Assembly: GCA_038501195.1 (NCBI GenBank)
Contig: JBBPUQ010000004.1
Span: 4,044,001 to 4,108,000, forward strand
Length of the DNA: 64,000 nt
From: Nemania diffusa
Taxonomy: Eukaryota > Ascomycota > Sordariomycetes > Xylariales > Xylariaceae
Direction of reading: 5' to 3'
Of this stretch, positions 28,334-40,311 are shown piece after piece. The position numbers and the translations under genes were made by a program. The notes beneath the pieces are model-generated. The model searched no databases, was not told the DNA's origin, and saw nothing but the letters and a program-made list of their open reading frames with translations. How positions within the stretch are numbered: the first letter of the stretch is position 1; the number at the start of each line of letters is the position of its first letter.

Positions 28334-29434
28334 TCAGATGCGACTATGCTGCTCTCTGTGGCTAGTGGCATGCTCTTTAATAATGGTGTCTACGTTGCTT
28401 GACAAGTTGGAATTCGTCCCGACAGTTGGGACGGGCCGTAGGGGGAACTCAGCCTCAGCGCCCTGTCTACTCGGCAATCTGAAGTGGCCCGTCTGTATCA
28501 TGCCTGATTCCATACCCAGGAGCAAATTTCTAATGTAAGGGATGCAGACCGTGATGATGCTGAGTCCCTGCACAAACACCGTGACTAAGAGATACTTCCA
28601 AGAGTAGAAAGTAAGATCAGAATGATGTAGCTTCAGACTCTGGGCTTCGTAGATTTGGACGGCGAAAGCTGCGATAACTCTTCAAGATATTAGCTGCCTG
28701 GTGAGAAAAGAAAGGACAACAGAAACTTTGAGATACCTACAGGAGGCGAGCAGCGAAGCAGCTGACTAATATAGCCTTGCGTCTTCCGTTCATTCTCAGG
28801 GGATAGATAACGAAGACAGGAAAGAGAACAAGAGTGCTTTCGATCACAATGTTTACTCCCGCAAATGCTTCCCAGAAGGAGAGTTGGTCAAGGCATTCAA
28901 CTCCCAGAAGTCCCCACACATGGGGAGGATGACATGGGAAGACGGCGACGAGGAAAGACGCGAGGGTGAATAGGGCGATAAACACGGCCATGGAATTAAT
29001 CGCCCTCTGGTGTACACGGCTAGGCGTGACCTCGTGAAGAAAGATGAGAACTGAAGCTTGAACACAACTTGAGACCAAAATAAGTAAGATATCGGCAGAA
29101 TAAACTGTTGCCTGCAACGACTCTAGCTGATGCGGCGACAGCGTTTCTTGATGTTCTCCGATGCCATTTGGTACGGCAAGGGATATTGAGACGGTGAAAC
29201 CTATACTAAAGGCCTGTATGAGTTGTCATTAGCACGCCCGCTCCAAGAAAGATGTTAAGCTCTTACTGTTGCTAGAAACAATGCAACATCTTCCCTATTT
29301 CGCTTGCTAGGGATAATGGACGATAGCGTAAATTTGATACCGATTGCGATTATTACCGAAGCCTCGACAATCCATGTTAGCACGCTGACTACCGGTCCAA
29401 GGTTAGATGCTGTGATGGCTTCACGCTTATCCAT
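28334..29434 (-). CDS. fungal rhodopsin-domain integral membrane protein (PTH11-like)
   Basis: Three exons: 29267-29434, 28741-29213 and 28334-28679. The introns (53 and 61 nt) have GTAAGA and GTAGGT donors and CTAAT branch sites. Total 328 residues, in frame throughout. Hydrophobic segments lie at about 14-36, 57-72, 90-116, 126-149, 168-192, 206-224 and 240-265, giving about seven helices. It carries the family hallmarks RRKAILVSCFAARLLVIAAF at about 200-219, then FVQGLSIITVCIPYIRNLL and MESGMIQTG near the last helix. Proteins of this class are plasma-membrane receptors or receptor-like proteins; some PTH11 relatives sense host surfaces. The extracellular CFEM region found in true PTH11 is missing, so the role is open. 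ATG 29434 is chosen because an apparent earlier start is GTG. The tail (about 270-328) is hydrophilic. Confidence 0.85.
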
Positions 29435-30492
29435 CCCCACGTTTAGCCTTCAGAGTGGAGAAAACAGCATCCTTGAACAAGGGCAAGGAGGACAAGGGTT
29501 AGAAAGAGAGAGGGTTCCTGAATTACTAAATAAGAATTGGAAACCAAGGGGCAAGCAAGGCTGTGCTATCATACATGCAGAATCCCGTAAGGATGAGTCA
29601 TCTACTAATTAAGTTGATGCGATATGCTCGGTAGAAACCAATGAGCATAAATTAGAGCCAACTGCGAAGTCCATGTTTAATGGCTTACCACCATCTCTTT
29701 TGCTTAACGGGACGGGATGGCACGAACCATACTGAGCTGTCGGGATCAAACCTAGCCCGGGTTTTCGTAGGATTTTAATTTCCTTCGGGGTATTGAACGG
29801 GAATTAGCTGTCGATCTTCTTTCTCTTGCATGATGTGGTCAGCTTCACCCTACCAATAGATGGTGTAAAATGACAAGCACCAGCGTGGGGGGGACTGCCT
29901 TGTGCCTACACCAGTCAATTGCATAAGTGGCTATAATAACCACGCCATGAACTTCTTCTATTCGCCTTCTATCAAGTACTTATGCTACTATTTTTTCACA
30001 AAAAGAAATACGACTAAAGTGAGACAGAGGGCTTTATGTGCTATTTTTAACGTCGATCTTCTAATGGCTGAGCTACCAATATACTGCGTATATAAATACT
30101 AGACTTTGAATGTAGAAAGTACAAATCTCTTCTACCATACATACCTCTTACACAGGGGGGACCCTGAATCAAACCCTTGTTTCCTTAGATATGGAGCTAA
30201 TATTATGAATGCTCGCGTAGGTAGGTATGCGTAAAAACCCCTCACGTGTGTTACACCTGATTAGCCCCTCAGACAGGTCTCGGATCGGGTGCTTTGTAAG
30301 TTCTCTAATTCACACACACCTTTACCCCAAAATTGGATTGTTGTTGTGCGTGAACCGCGTGTCTCGATATATTTGCGTCATGCACTCTTTTTCATTTCCA
30401 TGCAGTATGAGCATTGTATGAGCCTACTCGTCTTTTCTGTACCTTTCAACCACTTTTTCATAGTTCCCACAACAAAAACTCTCACAAGCCCA
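29435..30492. other. intergenic between divergent membrane-protein genes
   Basis: About 1.06 kb upstream of both the rhodopsin-like gene and the permease gene. No convincing frame or RNA gene seen. Confidence 0.5.
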
Positions 30493-32810
30493 ATGACCGG
30501 TTCTCCAGAAGCCCCCAAAGACACCAGGGATGTCTTTGGTGCGACCTTTAATGAGATCCATGGCTCTACCTACCTAGAGAGAGACGCGCATGGTCTAGCA
30601 CGCCTCGGAAAGTCACAGGTGTTAAAGGTACGTATGTTCTCAATACTTCACCTGTATTTCATCGCGTTGCAGTGCCGGGTGCCTGATGGGTACTGCTAAA
30701 TACATAGACGCCAATTCATACTGAAGGTCTTTGTACAGCGTCGATTTGGGTTTCTTTCTGTTTTTGGTTTCAGCTGTTGTATCCTCGCCACGTGGGAGAC
30801 GGCATTAGCGTAAGTAATCAGTAGTTCGTCATACCCCTGAAGGATCACTCTGCCCATGCTAACGGCCTCCAGACTCTTCACTGAGGCATTTGCCAAGTAA
30901 GTATCCGAATCAATCTGGACGGGACGAAGACCCATCTCCATTAGCTAACTATCGAATCACACAGTGGCGGACCGGCTGCCTTGGCGTGGGGCTTTCCCAT
31001 CGCCTGGTTGTCTTCGTTCTCCGTCTACCTGTGCTTAGCAGAGATGGCCTCCATGTAAGGCCTATGAGCGACTTAGCTCGGACTTTCCAGCCAACAAACT
31101 AATGTTTCAAATATAGCGCACCCATCTCCGGCGGACAGTACTTTTGGGTAGCGATACTAGCTCCTCGAAAATATAAGCGCTTTTGTGGCTACCTAACAGG
31201 TCTGCATCCCTGGCCACGTTTGAGCCTAGCACTAATAGTTAATAGGATGGCTCACTTCACTTGCATGGATCGCTACCCTTGCTGTGGGCAGCATCTTTAC
31301 AGGCACAATTATTCAGGGGCTTATCATCTTGAACTACCCAGACTATGAACCTCAGAACTTCCACGGGGCACTACTCGCCTGGGCTGTGATTGCCGTGTGC
31401 ATCTTTGTGAACACCGTAGTCGCTGGGCTTCTACCTGTCCTCGAAGGACTCATCTTATTGATACATGTTCTAGGATTTATTGCGATACTCATCACGTTGG
31501 TGTACCTATCGCCGCACAGCTCGGCAGAGGATGTTTTCTTCCGTCCTTTAAATGAAGGCAATTGGCCAAGCCAAGGACTCTCATATCTCATTGGCTTCAT
31601 TGGTAACGTGGCAACATTCGTCGGTTAGTGGTATCACCCCTTCTTAGAGGAAACGAAGTCAGGTCTAACTCATTCTGGTTGCTACACGATAGGAGCAGAT
31701 GCAGCTGTTCACGTAGGAACTTACCTTGTCGGGACTTTAAAGTCGATTGCTGATCCTTACCTTCCAACGTAGATGGCGGAAGAGATAGAAAATCCGGCTA
31801 TGAACGTCCCTCGGGCCATCGTCACTACCGTTTTGCTGAATGGCAGTACAGGATGGGCCATGGTGCTAGCCGTGCTCTTCTGTCTTGGAGATATTGAGTC
31901 TGTCATTGTATGCTTTCGCACCCCTTCGACGAGAACTTATCTCACTATGTTACAGAATTCTCCTACTGGGTTTCCATTCATTCAAGTATTTTACAATGGT
32001 ACTGGCAGAGCTGGGGCTACAGCAATGACAATAGTCATTATTGTCATTATTTGGTTTGCTGTTATCGGTTTTGCTGCCACGGCGAGTCGGATGACTTGGT
32101 CATTTGCAAGAGACCGTGGCCTACCGTTCCATCGTTTTATCCGAAAAGTCTGTCGAGAAACTCTCCTCTTTTGCTCCTTATCACTCTCAGGGACTTGGCT
32201 GACATTTGGAGAGCTTTAGGTCGACCCGCGCACACGTGTTCCCGTCGTGGCCATCGTTATCGTGACCGTTATCCCTTGTTTGCTGAATCTGATCTATATT
32301 GGTTCAACGACTGCATTCAATGACGTTATATCTATGTCGGTATCTGGCCTCTACGCGTCCTACCTCCTCCCATGTAGCTTTCTCCTCTGGCGCCGTGTCA
32401 CTGGACAGATTAAGCCGCATCGTACGAGAGAAGGACTCGGTGGAGAAACACCTCCCAGTCGAGACAGAGAACCTAACACGATTCAACAACTCACCCTCGA
32501 AGACAACGACAACGGCGACGCTGATATAGTATATGAAGAGCAAGTTCTGGAATGGGGTCCTTGGCGCATCCCTGGGTTGCTGGGAATTATAAATAACACC
32601 TTTGCTTGCGTTTTCTGCATGTGGGTGCTGTTTTGGGACTTCTGGCCGCCAATGAGACCTGTCACTGCTGAAAATATGAACTACAGCGTTCTTGTGACAG
32701 GCTCTGTCATTCTCTTTGCGGTCGCACGCTATTTCTTAGGGGGTAAGGTAGAATACAGAGGGCCGTTGGTAGACTACGAAGTAAAGGGCTTTGCTACTGC
32801 TGCTAATTGA
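30493..32810 (+). CDS. amino-acid/choline-type permease (APC superfamily), ten exons
   Basis: Exons: 30493-30627, 30739-30809, 30873-30896, 30965-31054, 31117-31199, 31246-31623, 31693-31712, 31773-31907, 31956-32147 and 32220-32810. They join in frame to 572 residues. Nine introns of 46-111 nt carry ACTAAT or CTAAC branch sites. The N-terminus has the family motif RLGKSQVLK|RRFGFLSVFGFS, then FANGGPAALAWGF, MASIAPISGGQYFWVAILAP, the GADAAVHMAEEIENPAMNVPRA segment and a conserved FARDRGLPFHRF loop. About 12 hydrophobic helices. The family (fungal GABA/choline/amino-acid permeases, HNM1-like) imports small amines or amino acids across the plasma membrane. Two exons are very small (24 and 20 nt). 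The 48 nt intron 31908-31955 is a multiple of three without a stop, so reading through it would add 16 residues; family alignment supports splicing. Substrate cannot be told. Confidence 0.88.
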
Positions 32811-33329
32811 ACGCGCGGGACAATGCCTCCTGCAAGTGGTGGCCCCTGACAATTGACCTCATATAGAAATAGTCTCCTACTGCCCTCATTGAGAGTAGCA
32901 AACATAGACAATTTGCCTCATCTTATAGAGTTCGTAACAACCTATAGTAAGAACCAAGGATGGTGTATTTCAACGACATTGCTGAGCAGGAATTATAGAA
33001 CTGGAAATTATACTACTGATTATGGTTAATAGCAATATCAGGCATTGCGGGCATCATAGACTGCTTAGATCGTCGCTTTAATGACGAGAGATAAGATAGC
33101 AATTTCATACTTATTCACGCCCATAGAGTCAATCCCTAAGAAGAATAAGTTCGTAATAAAGAAATTGTCGCGTACCATATCTATCGTTAATACTGTAGGA
33201 GTATAAACGGCGTCGTTTTTCTCCGTCACAGAAAGATAGCAGGTCATAACTCCTTTCTATCATTCAATTCCCTACATTTCACTATCGGCTATTAACAGTA
33301 AGCTTCTACTGATGATGGATTGGTCATAC
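32811..33329. other. intergenic, contains hairpin-repeat copy B
   Basis: A convergent gap between the permease and the GFA-domain gene. Apart from the dispersed repeat at 33163-33231, nothing recognisable is seen. Confidence 0.5.
33163..33231 (-). repeat. 70 bp dispersed hairpin repeat, copy B (inverted)
   Basis: The reverse complement of this stretch matches 22782-22851 at about 91 percent, ending CTCCGTCACAG on the plus strand. The central stem is imperfect here. The copy is in the opposite orientation, 10.3 kb from copy A. Confidence 0.7.
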
Positions 33330-33914
33330 TCAAAGTTTGAAGTTGAACGGAGGGGGAGGGAGATCTAGTCTCTGCGGGCGGCCCCTGCCTGACCAATCCT
33401 GAAGTCGGCGAGTGAAAGATTCATTGAAGCCATTATGTCGAGCAGCTTTGTCGTCTGACTGTACATTCCACCAGGCCGCCTTATCTCCTAAGAAAATGTG
33501 CTCCTTGACCGGTGGAAGCGAACCAATGATATGCTCGTTGTCAATTAAACCCATGGTAATACTTGTCCCGTCTGGTCGGCAGTGGTATTTCATAAACAGA
33601 GGTGTACCACAGCGAGGGCACCACCCGCGTATTGCAACATCGGAGTAGTAGGTTAGCTTGATGCCTTCTGATAAGTCACCAGGCAATTGCTTTGTGCCGG
33701 AGGAACCCGCAATAGACCATTGAATATAGTCATTGTGAAACAGACCGAATGTCAAGAAAGGATTTCCTGACGCCTTGCGGCATTCCCGACAGTGGCATAT
33801 GGTAATTGAATCAGGTAGCATCCTACTTTCAAGACGAACCATGCCACACAGGCAGGAACCACGCAAAACCACTGGAAGCGAACCCTGAGAAAGGGGCTTT
33901 GGGGTAGGATCCAT
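33330..33914 (-). CDS. GFA-domain (Mss4-like, zinc-binding) protein
   Basis: Single exon, 194 residues. The frame extends further upstream only to a TTG, so ATG 33914 (MDPTPKPLSQG) is the start. Zinc ligands of the GFA fold are visible in order: GSCLCGMVR (about 18-26), ITICHCRECRKASGNPF (about 38-54) and GWCPRCGTPLF (about 96-106). The family is named after glutathione-dependent formaldehyde-activating enzyme. Most fungal members are small uncharacterised proteins, so no specific reaction is claimed. A C-terminal SFTRRLQDW motif is typical of fungal members. Cytosolic by appearance, with no signal or membrane segment. It is convergent with the permease gene. Confidence 0.88.
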   Translation of the reverse strand: MDPTPKPLSQGSLPVVLRGSCLCGMVRLESRMLPDSITICHCRECRKASGNPFLTFGLFHNDYIQWSIAGSSGTKQLPGDLSEGIKLTYYSDVAIRGWCPRCGTPLFMKYHCRPDGTSITMGLIDNEHIIGSLPPVKEHIFLGDKAAWWNVQSDDKAARHNGFNESFTRRLQDWSGRGRPQRLDLPPPPFNFKL

Positions 33915-34561
33915 TGAGAAGGCGCTTACAGTAGAGGAAGTTAAGTGGAAGTCCAAAACTGGAGTGGTAATGATCAGGGTAAAAGGGGGCTATGATAGTA
34001 GCCTGCTTAGAGGACTTCATTGCATTATAGATTTGGCAGAGGTCGGATCTTGGACCTCAAATACCTTCACCGATGATCGCTGCTGCTTGTAGATTAACCA
34101 ATGTCTTCACTCTCGTCTGTGTTACACTACAGCGGATGATAAGCCCTCCGACCCAATATTTAGAAGCGACTCCAACCTCGGGTGAAACAGGAAGGAGACC
34201 GCAGATGATAGCACAGAAGCTTCGGCGAATAACAGCCTTGTTTTGACCATTGTTTTGATACATAACAATCATTGCCTATCCAGCTTCCCACCCACGGCCT
34301 TCCGTTCCTCCGGGAGAGGGTGGGGGCACAAACTGCTTACTTAATTACCTGGTGACCAAGACCGGTCATTGGCTGTACAATGAAACAAAAAGCTTGTAGG
34401 TAGACGTGCCGCGTAGCACCGTAGAGCCTCCACTAACTTTTAAATTAGAACACTGACATCTTTGAAACTTCAGGCTTCGTTTCGTCGTGACTGATGAGCC
34501 TTTACTCGCACCCATCCTGCCGTCCAACAACTAACCTTCCTGCGATAAATAGCATTATACC
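33915..34561. other. divergent intergenic region
   Basis: Between the GFA gene (minus) and the hydrolase gene (plus). A 71-codon minus-strand frame at 34057-34272 begins with ATG but resembles no family and is not called. Confidence 0.45.
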
Positions 34562-35707
34562 ATGGCTCTAGCAAATAAAATCCAGTCTCCGCAGGCAACG
34601 CTGATTCCCTTTATTACAACTGAAGAGGCCGCCACCTTAGCCTACCCACCTGATGCCCTTCCAGGCGCTCGTAATGTGGACACCTTTTATGGTACTATAC
34701 GAGTCTATGAATGGGGACCGGTGGATGGGGAGAAGGTCTTGTTTGTTCACGGAGATGCCACTCCTTGCTTAGTCTTCTCCAAAATCGCCCAAGGGCTCGT
34801 GGATTCTGGATACCGAGTTATGCTCTTTGGTAAGTAGACATAGTCTAATACACGGCCTAGCTCATTGCGACAACGAAGGCTAGCCGGTGTGAACTAGCTG
34901 ACTTACTCGCAACTAGATCTCTGGGGTCGAGGATATAGTGATACGCCACTTGGTTGCAGACACGACGTCCGTCTATTTGCATCCCAAATCCTCTTGGCCC
35001 TTACGTCATCTCCCCTTGCCTGGATGGGAAACGGCAGTAGCTTCTCTATCGTCGCGTTTTCCCTTGGTGGCCCTATCTCTCTGGCATTTGCTGGTGCTTT
35101 CCCTGAGGCCATCCGGTCCTTGGTGCTCCTCGGCCCGGCTGGTCTTCTCCGCAAACTGCCGGAAGGCTACGAGGACCAACTCATGCATCATCCCGAACTC
35201 GCCCCTTCACAAGAGTCTATCCGTGAAAAAGTCCAACAGATCCTGGACGTGTTACCTTTTAGCCCAGTTTTGGACATCCACCTGGACCAGAAGAGAGTGG
35301 TTCCGTTGGAAACAGGCCCTTCTCGTGTAGAGAAGAGCTTTGACATGGAAGCAATCCTCCAGTGGCAATTCGATTATCATAAAGGCCACGTTCACTCGTT
35401 CCAAGATACCGTTCGGTACGGCCCACTGCAGGGGAGGGAGGATTTGTGGGGGAGGGTTTGCGATATCATTGCCGGTCGGACGAGGGCCGATTCTGCTCTG
35501 CACAATTCTAAACTGCTCGTCTTCTTTGGCCAAGACGATAGTATTGTGGTCGGAGAAGAGACGACTGAGGATATTTTGAAGATGCTACCACCCAGTCATT
35601 TGCGGGTGGAATATTTGCCAGGGGGGCATGGGTTCCCGTATCCAAACAGTGAGAAAATTACTCAGACGATTCTTTCGTTTTGGGGTTCCAAGCTCTCTGT
35701 GATATAA
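34562..35707 (+). CDS. alpha/beta hydrolase, two exons
   Basis: Exons 34562-34829 and 34917-35707. The 87 nt intron (GTAAGT donor, AACTAG acceptor) restores GAT at the join, giving 352 residues. The fold and catalytic set are clear: oxyanion HGDAT at 63-67, DLWGRGYSDTP at 90-100, nucleophile Ser138 in AFSLGG, acid Asp296 or Asp297 in FFGQDDSIV, and His327 in PGGHGFPY. No signal peptide, so probably cytosolic. The HG and D-x-W-GRGYS motifs recall epoxide-hydrolase-like, haloalkane-dehalogenase-like and meta-cleavage hydrolase relatives, but the cap domain gives no substrate. It is divergent from the GFA gene, about 650 bp apart. A shared detoxification role would be speculation. Confidence 0.9.
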
Positions 35708-36983
35708 ATAGATTATTCGGATCTCGGGTCGGCCTGACACAAGTATCTTATACTCTGTTCTTTAACAAACGGTATTTGCGAGAAAGTTGATAGGATAGAT
35801 GCGTTCCCACGTTGTAAATCGTCTGCTAGCAAATAGAATAGTTGCATGCATTTCGACTGTGCCCTCCCATACTGCCTAGTTATTTGGAACATCTATGTAT
35901 ACTCGTCCTTTGTAGCAAGCTTCTGGGCGAGCTGGGCGAGCTAAGACGAACGGACCTGATTTACTATTGGCTCGCACGAAACGATAGTAGGGAGTGCGTT
36001 GATTATTCAAGAACTTTGAATAGTCAAAATCTTAGAAAAGTGGGCAATTAAGAACCACATTATTCATAACAAGAGCTAATTCAGATGCATAATTAGATTC
36101 TGCATGGTTTGCTCAGAAAGGTCGGTGTCATTAGCTGAACGTTGCGTCGTGAGTTGTTGTCGTCGACATGGTCAATTGGGTTTTGGAACAAATGGGAATC
36201 TGGGATGACTGCTACCACACCTTCCGTCGAAATTAGTGGAGAAGAAATCGGGGTTGAGGTCGTCGAGTAGCCATCAGAGATGAGAACAGGCTCCATGACA
36301 TATGTTGCGATATGCGCGGGAGGTTGAAGGATCAAGTGTAGCTTTGTGGTATTAGTACCTACTCCTGATTTCACGTAAATTAGTAATTAGAAAATTGCAG
36401 AGTTTTAAGAACAGCCTATCTGAATTATCTCTATTAGACTACCTGTGCATTCTAAAATACACCATTTGAGTCAGTTAAGGGGTAAAATGCCACTTACGAC
36501 GATACTTGAATAAATCCATTGCTGATATCATTTGTTACTCTACGCAACTGCTCTTGTAGCCCCCCCCCCCCCCCCCCCCCCCCCCCCCCTATTGCCTAAG
36601 CGATGCCCACTTGGAGAATTCAACTGTCCCTGGGGTAGCTGAATTTAGGCCATTGTGATCTCCTATAAGGTCATTAAAGAGTGACAACTTATCTACTAGT
36701 ATAACTGTACGTCCCTTTAGCCTCATCATTATCGTATGATAAACTGACAGATTGGTGGAAAACTGCTATCAGCTGGCCAACAGAGTCTATGGGTTTGATT
36801 CGTCAGTTTTCGAAGACCGAGGCTGGATAGTTTGGTAGCTGCTATTGAAACGCCACGAATACTTGCCCAACTTATTTGATTCTCACACCAGATTGCTGAA
36901 GTTTCAATTGACTCAGCCAAACAAACTCCTCATTAGTGCTTCACCTGTGCAATCAAATCTTTTTATTCCTAAAGTCGGTCCTG
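35708..36983. other. intergenic with poly-C tract, no gene seen
   Basis: About 1.3 kb with scattered stops on both strands. The only striking feature is the C30 run at 36560-36589. Confidence 0.5.
36560..36589 (+). repeat. homopolymer of 30 C residues
   Basis: Thirty consecutive C bases between GTAG and TATTGCC in otherwise ordinary sequence. The G-rich strand could fold as a G-quadruplex and the C-rich strand as an i-motif. True length is uncertain because sequencing of such runs is error-prone, and a scaffold join cannot be excluded. Confidence 0.9.
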
Positions 36984-38170
36984 AGCATATGGGGCGTTAC
37001 CACGCGTAGCGAAGACATCCTAAAGATAGACGTAATCGCTCGCATGCTCGTTCTCAACCCCGCCAAGAGGGCAGACGTGAAACAAACAATCCGCGGCAGC
37101 CCCTTTTTCACGGCTCTCGCCGCGGCATGTTTTTCTGCCGGCCCAGCTACGCTCAAGTTTCTAGTAGAAGAAGGTGCCTCAGTCCGATTAACAGACCCAG
37201 TCTCGGGGCGGCTTCCACCCCACTTCGCCGCCGCTAACGGCTTCGACAACTTCTAAGCCATCGTCCTCTCCTACCGAGGCGACGTCATGGTCTCAGACAA
37301 GGAGCAGAAGAGCTGCCTCCATTGAGCAGCACAATTCGGAAACCTGAAGACGGTCGAATTCATCCTAGCACGACTTCGTGGCGACGGAATACTAGCGCGC
37401 TACATCAACCAGCCTGACAGCGACGGGTGGACACCCCTGTGCTGGGCAGCGCGTCCTCATGACGCTGGCTGGGCGCGCAAGATGCGGTCGGAGCAGCCAG
37501 ATTTTGCCGGCGTCGTAAAAGCACTGCTCGTCAACGAGGCGCAGCGAGATGTGAAGTGTACGCTAGGGAATGGAACAAGCACCGAGGAGCTAACACCCCT
37601 TGATCTAGCTCGGCGGTGCTATGCGGGAGGGGATATCATTGATATGCTTCAGCACGGTGTAGTGAATCAGGCTAAGTTTAAGACGCAGAGTACGGTCGTG
37701 ACTCAGGGGTCAGTGAGGATATATGCATTACACCGTCTCATTTGCGACGTCTGCTTTAATGTGAGCTCCCCTCCTGCACTCAAACCCTAACCCAGCTTTC
37801 TTCCAGGCGCAGCCTTTCTGCACACATTGCTTCCCATTTTTAGCACGTTCGGAACTAATCTGCTCAGCCAATATTCGGGCTTGCGTTCAAATGCAACTCG
37901 TGCGATGACTTTGACATTTGCACGAAATGCCTACCCCATAGGAAGACTTTCCACACGAGAGAAACGCAAGGCGATGACAAGGAACACAGATTTGACCAGC
38001 GTGTCGAGTTTGGTGAGTATCGAGATATTCCTGACAGTAGGGGAGAGGATGAAGATGCATCGACGCCTCATAGGCAGGTAGATGATGTTGAGGGGAACGC
38101 AGAAGAGACAGGCAAGGTTTTAGTCGAAGAGGAGAGCGAAATTTTAGATTTAGATGATATTGAGATTTGA
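36984..38170 (+). pseudogene. ankyrin-repeat/ZZ zinc-finger protein pseudogene
   Basis: The frame continues across two stops: TAA at 37254-37256 (after AAANGFDNF) and TGA at 37323-37325 (after EQKSCLH, where ankyrin families have LHWAA). The rest is well kept: ankyrin-like units, INQPDSDGWTPLCWAARP, then an intron 37761-37867 (GTGAGC donor, ACTAAT branch). It joins CDVCFN to PIFGLAFKCNSCDDFDIC, a ZZ-type zinc finger (C-x2-C...C-x2-C) followed by an acidic tail ending at TGA 38168. TGG-to-TGA and CAA-to-TAA are both C:G-to-T:A changes, as RIP makes. The 5' part is not recognisable, so the copy is also truncated. A shorter functional product from a later ATG (for example 37482) cannot be excluded. 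Confidence 0.75.
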
Positions 38171-40311
38171 TGAGACTTTTAAGATGGAACATTGTATATA
38201 GTCGGCCGGGTATAGTTAAGAGTGATGCTCAGCTGTACCTACTCAAGACGTTGATAGTCACCTCGACTATCAAACGTGCAGCATAGTATCACTTCAATAC
38301 GCCTTGCCAGTAGCGATTTTAGGTTATTAGCAATTTCAACAGATACATCTAACCTACTTCGGTTCTGAGAATGCCGATATGTATATTGTGGGTCGTTTAA
38401 GGACTTGACACGATGCGAATATATAGAGGTAATGGATCTGAAGTGTAAAATATATACTGGAATAGCGAGGATGAACGAAGAATATGTCTACTATACTTCA
38501 AATGAGTTGTAGAAGTTTTAGCGCTTGTACGGAAATAGGGGGTGCAGTAGCTAGCGAAGGTATTAGCTCGCTGTGAGCCCACTTCACGTTTCTGTATCTT
38601 AGGCCCCTTTTTTAACAGGACATTATCTCTTGATTAAATCTATATATGAAATTATACATTGTCCATTTTGACAGCTATAACTTCTCACATAACATCCGAC
38701 AAACGGGAATAGGATGGGTGCCCCCTACTCCTAGGACTCGCTAGACCTTTCGCGCTACGGTATCAATAAGCCGGCCTGAATTACACGGCCCTAACCTCAC
38801 GCGAGGATTCGGCCTCTCACTTCGAGATCGACTTTCCATTGTCCGGATACGTTGTCGGGTTAGGTATTCACCATCATCTTTTGGGATTTGATGCCACTCA
38901 CTTCGCCATATCTTCCAAAGTTTAAATGCATCTTATCTATCTAGTAGGGAGGTCGCTTCGTAAATACCCCTCCAGCCTCCGTGGGGCCTAGTCATCTCTA
39001 TAGCACAGTGCACGATAGCCAGCGTCTCCAAGATTTTATAGCTAATCCTCCGAGCGAGCTGAGCTCGGCACGCGAGCCCGTGGAATAGACCAGATGGAGA
39101 TAAATCGAGGGCGATGGCGCTGGGAATGAGCAATGCCTACTTATTGAATCGGGATGGACCTGGCGGTAGTGTTCAGCAACAAAGGATTACAGCGCTACGG
39201 CAGGCAACTTTGAGGTAGCATCGCCGCCTGGGGCACTTCTCTTGCCATCTAATATAGCCGGAGGCTTAGCTAGCGGTTAAAATTTCAGAGCTACTCACTT
39301 CTTCACGGATTCCGCACGACCCAAACCGCGATGATTCTGAAGGAACTAAGGTTACGCACACTCTTGCAGCGCTCGTCATCGAACCTAGCGCCCAGGTGTC
39401 GATAGTTCTCAGTATCTCCCGTGACACTACAGTTCCAACCGTGAGCATCAAAGTAACTGTAACTGGCGTCCAGAACTGGGGCCACATGATTCTCGAGAGT
39501 GAGGTAGGAAGCGATGGGGCAATTGACTTGCGATTATATCGTCTTGTCGTACCTTACATTAGTATACAAGTTCCATTTGGGCTGAATGAGCAGAGGGCAG
39601 GGGTGTCGTTTCGACCTGATCTACCTACCTAGGTACCTATCTAGTACGTAGATAGGTATCTGGAGAATACCCTGCCCTGGGGCGCGGGTCTCCTGCGAGC
39701 ACCAATTATTCCTCTACATCATCCTGAGCAGGCAGCAGGATATACCGATTGCGTGCGTTATTGAGGCGAAGTAGTGCTTTCGGCCACTGCTCTCATGCAT
39801 GCAGTGGGACGCAAAAGGACATACCAAGTTGCCAGGAAGGTGTGGGGCTATGTAAATATATTATATGGTGCCTAAGTAGAGAATGTACTGTAGAGAATCG
39901 GGAGGCCGCCGTCGCCAGAGTTATATTTGATAGGAGCCAACGAACGACCTACATCCCCGGCCTGCAGCTGATGCTAGGCAACACCTCAACCCATTGGATA
40001 CTCGACCTGTTAGCAAAGTCGTGGTCGGGGCTGTGAGAACATGGTTGATCACCGTATCTGCCTATCGGAAGAAAATATGCATCATAAGCTGCCTGACGCA
40101 GTGCGTTCTAAGCCAATAATTATTTGGGATGGAAGCAGGCTCTCTATGTGGCGTCTACGGTTGGTATCGCAGCGATAAGTTGGTGCATGCAGACCTACTG
40201 CCGCCCGTCTTGGGTTTCGCCCGCTTCCTACCATGATATAATAGCAGGCGATAAAACTCACCTAGCATCCATCAATCCAGTAATTATCACTACAGGACAC
40301 AAGCTAGAAAC
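38171..40311. other. gene-poor region upstream of the NLR gene
   Basis: About 2.1 kb without a supportable gene. Overlapping 60-80 codon frames on both strands at 39266-39632 are of doubtful quality. One minus-strand frame (39303-39485, MAPVLDASYSYFDAHGWNCS) could be a relic of a small secreted protein, but it lacks a signal peptide and a confirmed exon. TACC/GGTA repeats appear near 39625-39660. Confidence 0.45.

Noticed and set aside
34057..34272. 71-codon minus-strand frame between the GFA and hydrolase genes
   Set aside because: Starts with ATG but shows no family pattern and no splice continuation into the GFA gene.
39303..39485. 60-codon minus-strand frame with a secreted-protein-like look
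   Set aside because: No signal peptide or upstream exon found; overlaps other open frames on both strands; at most a relic.
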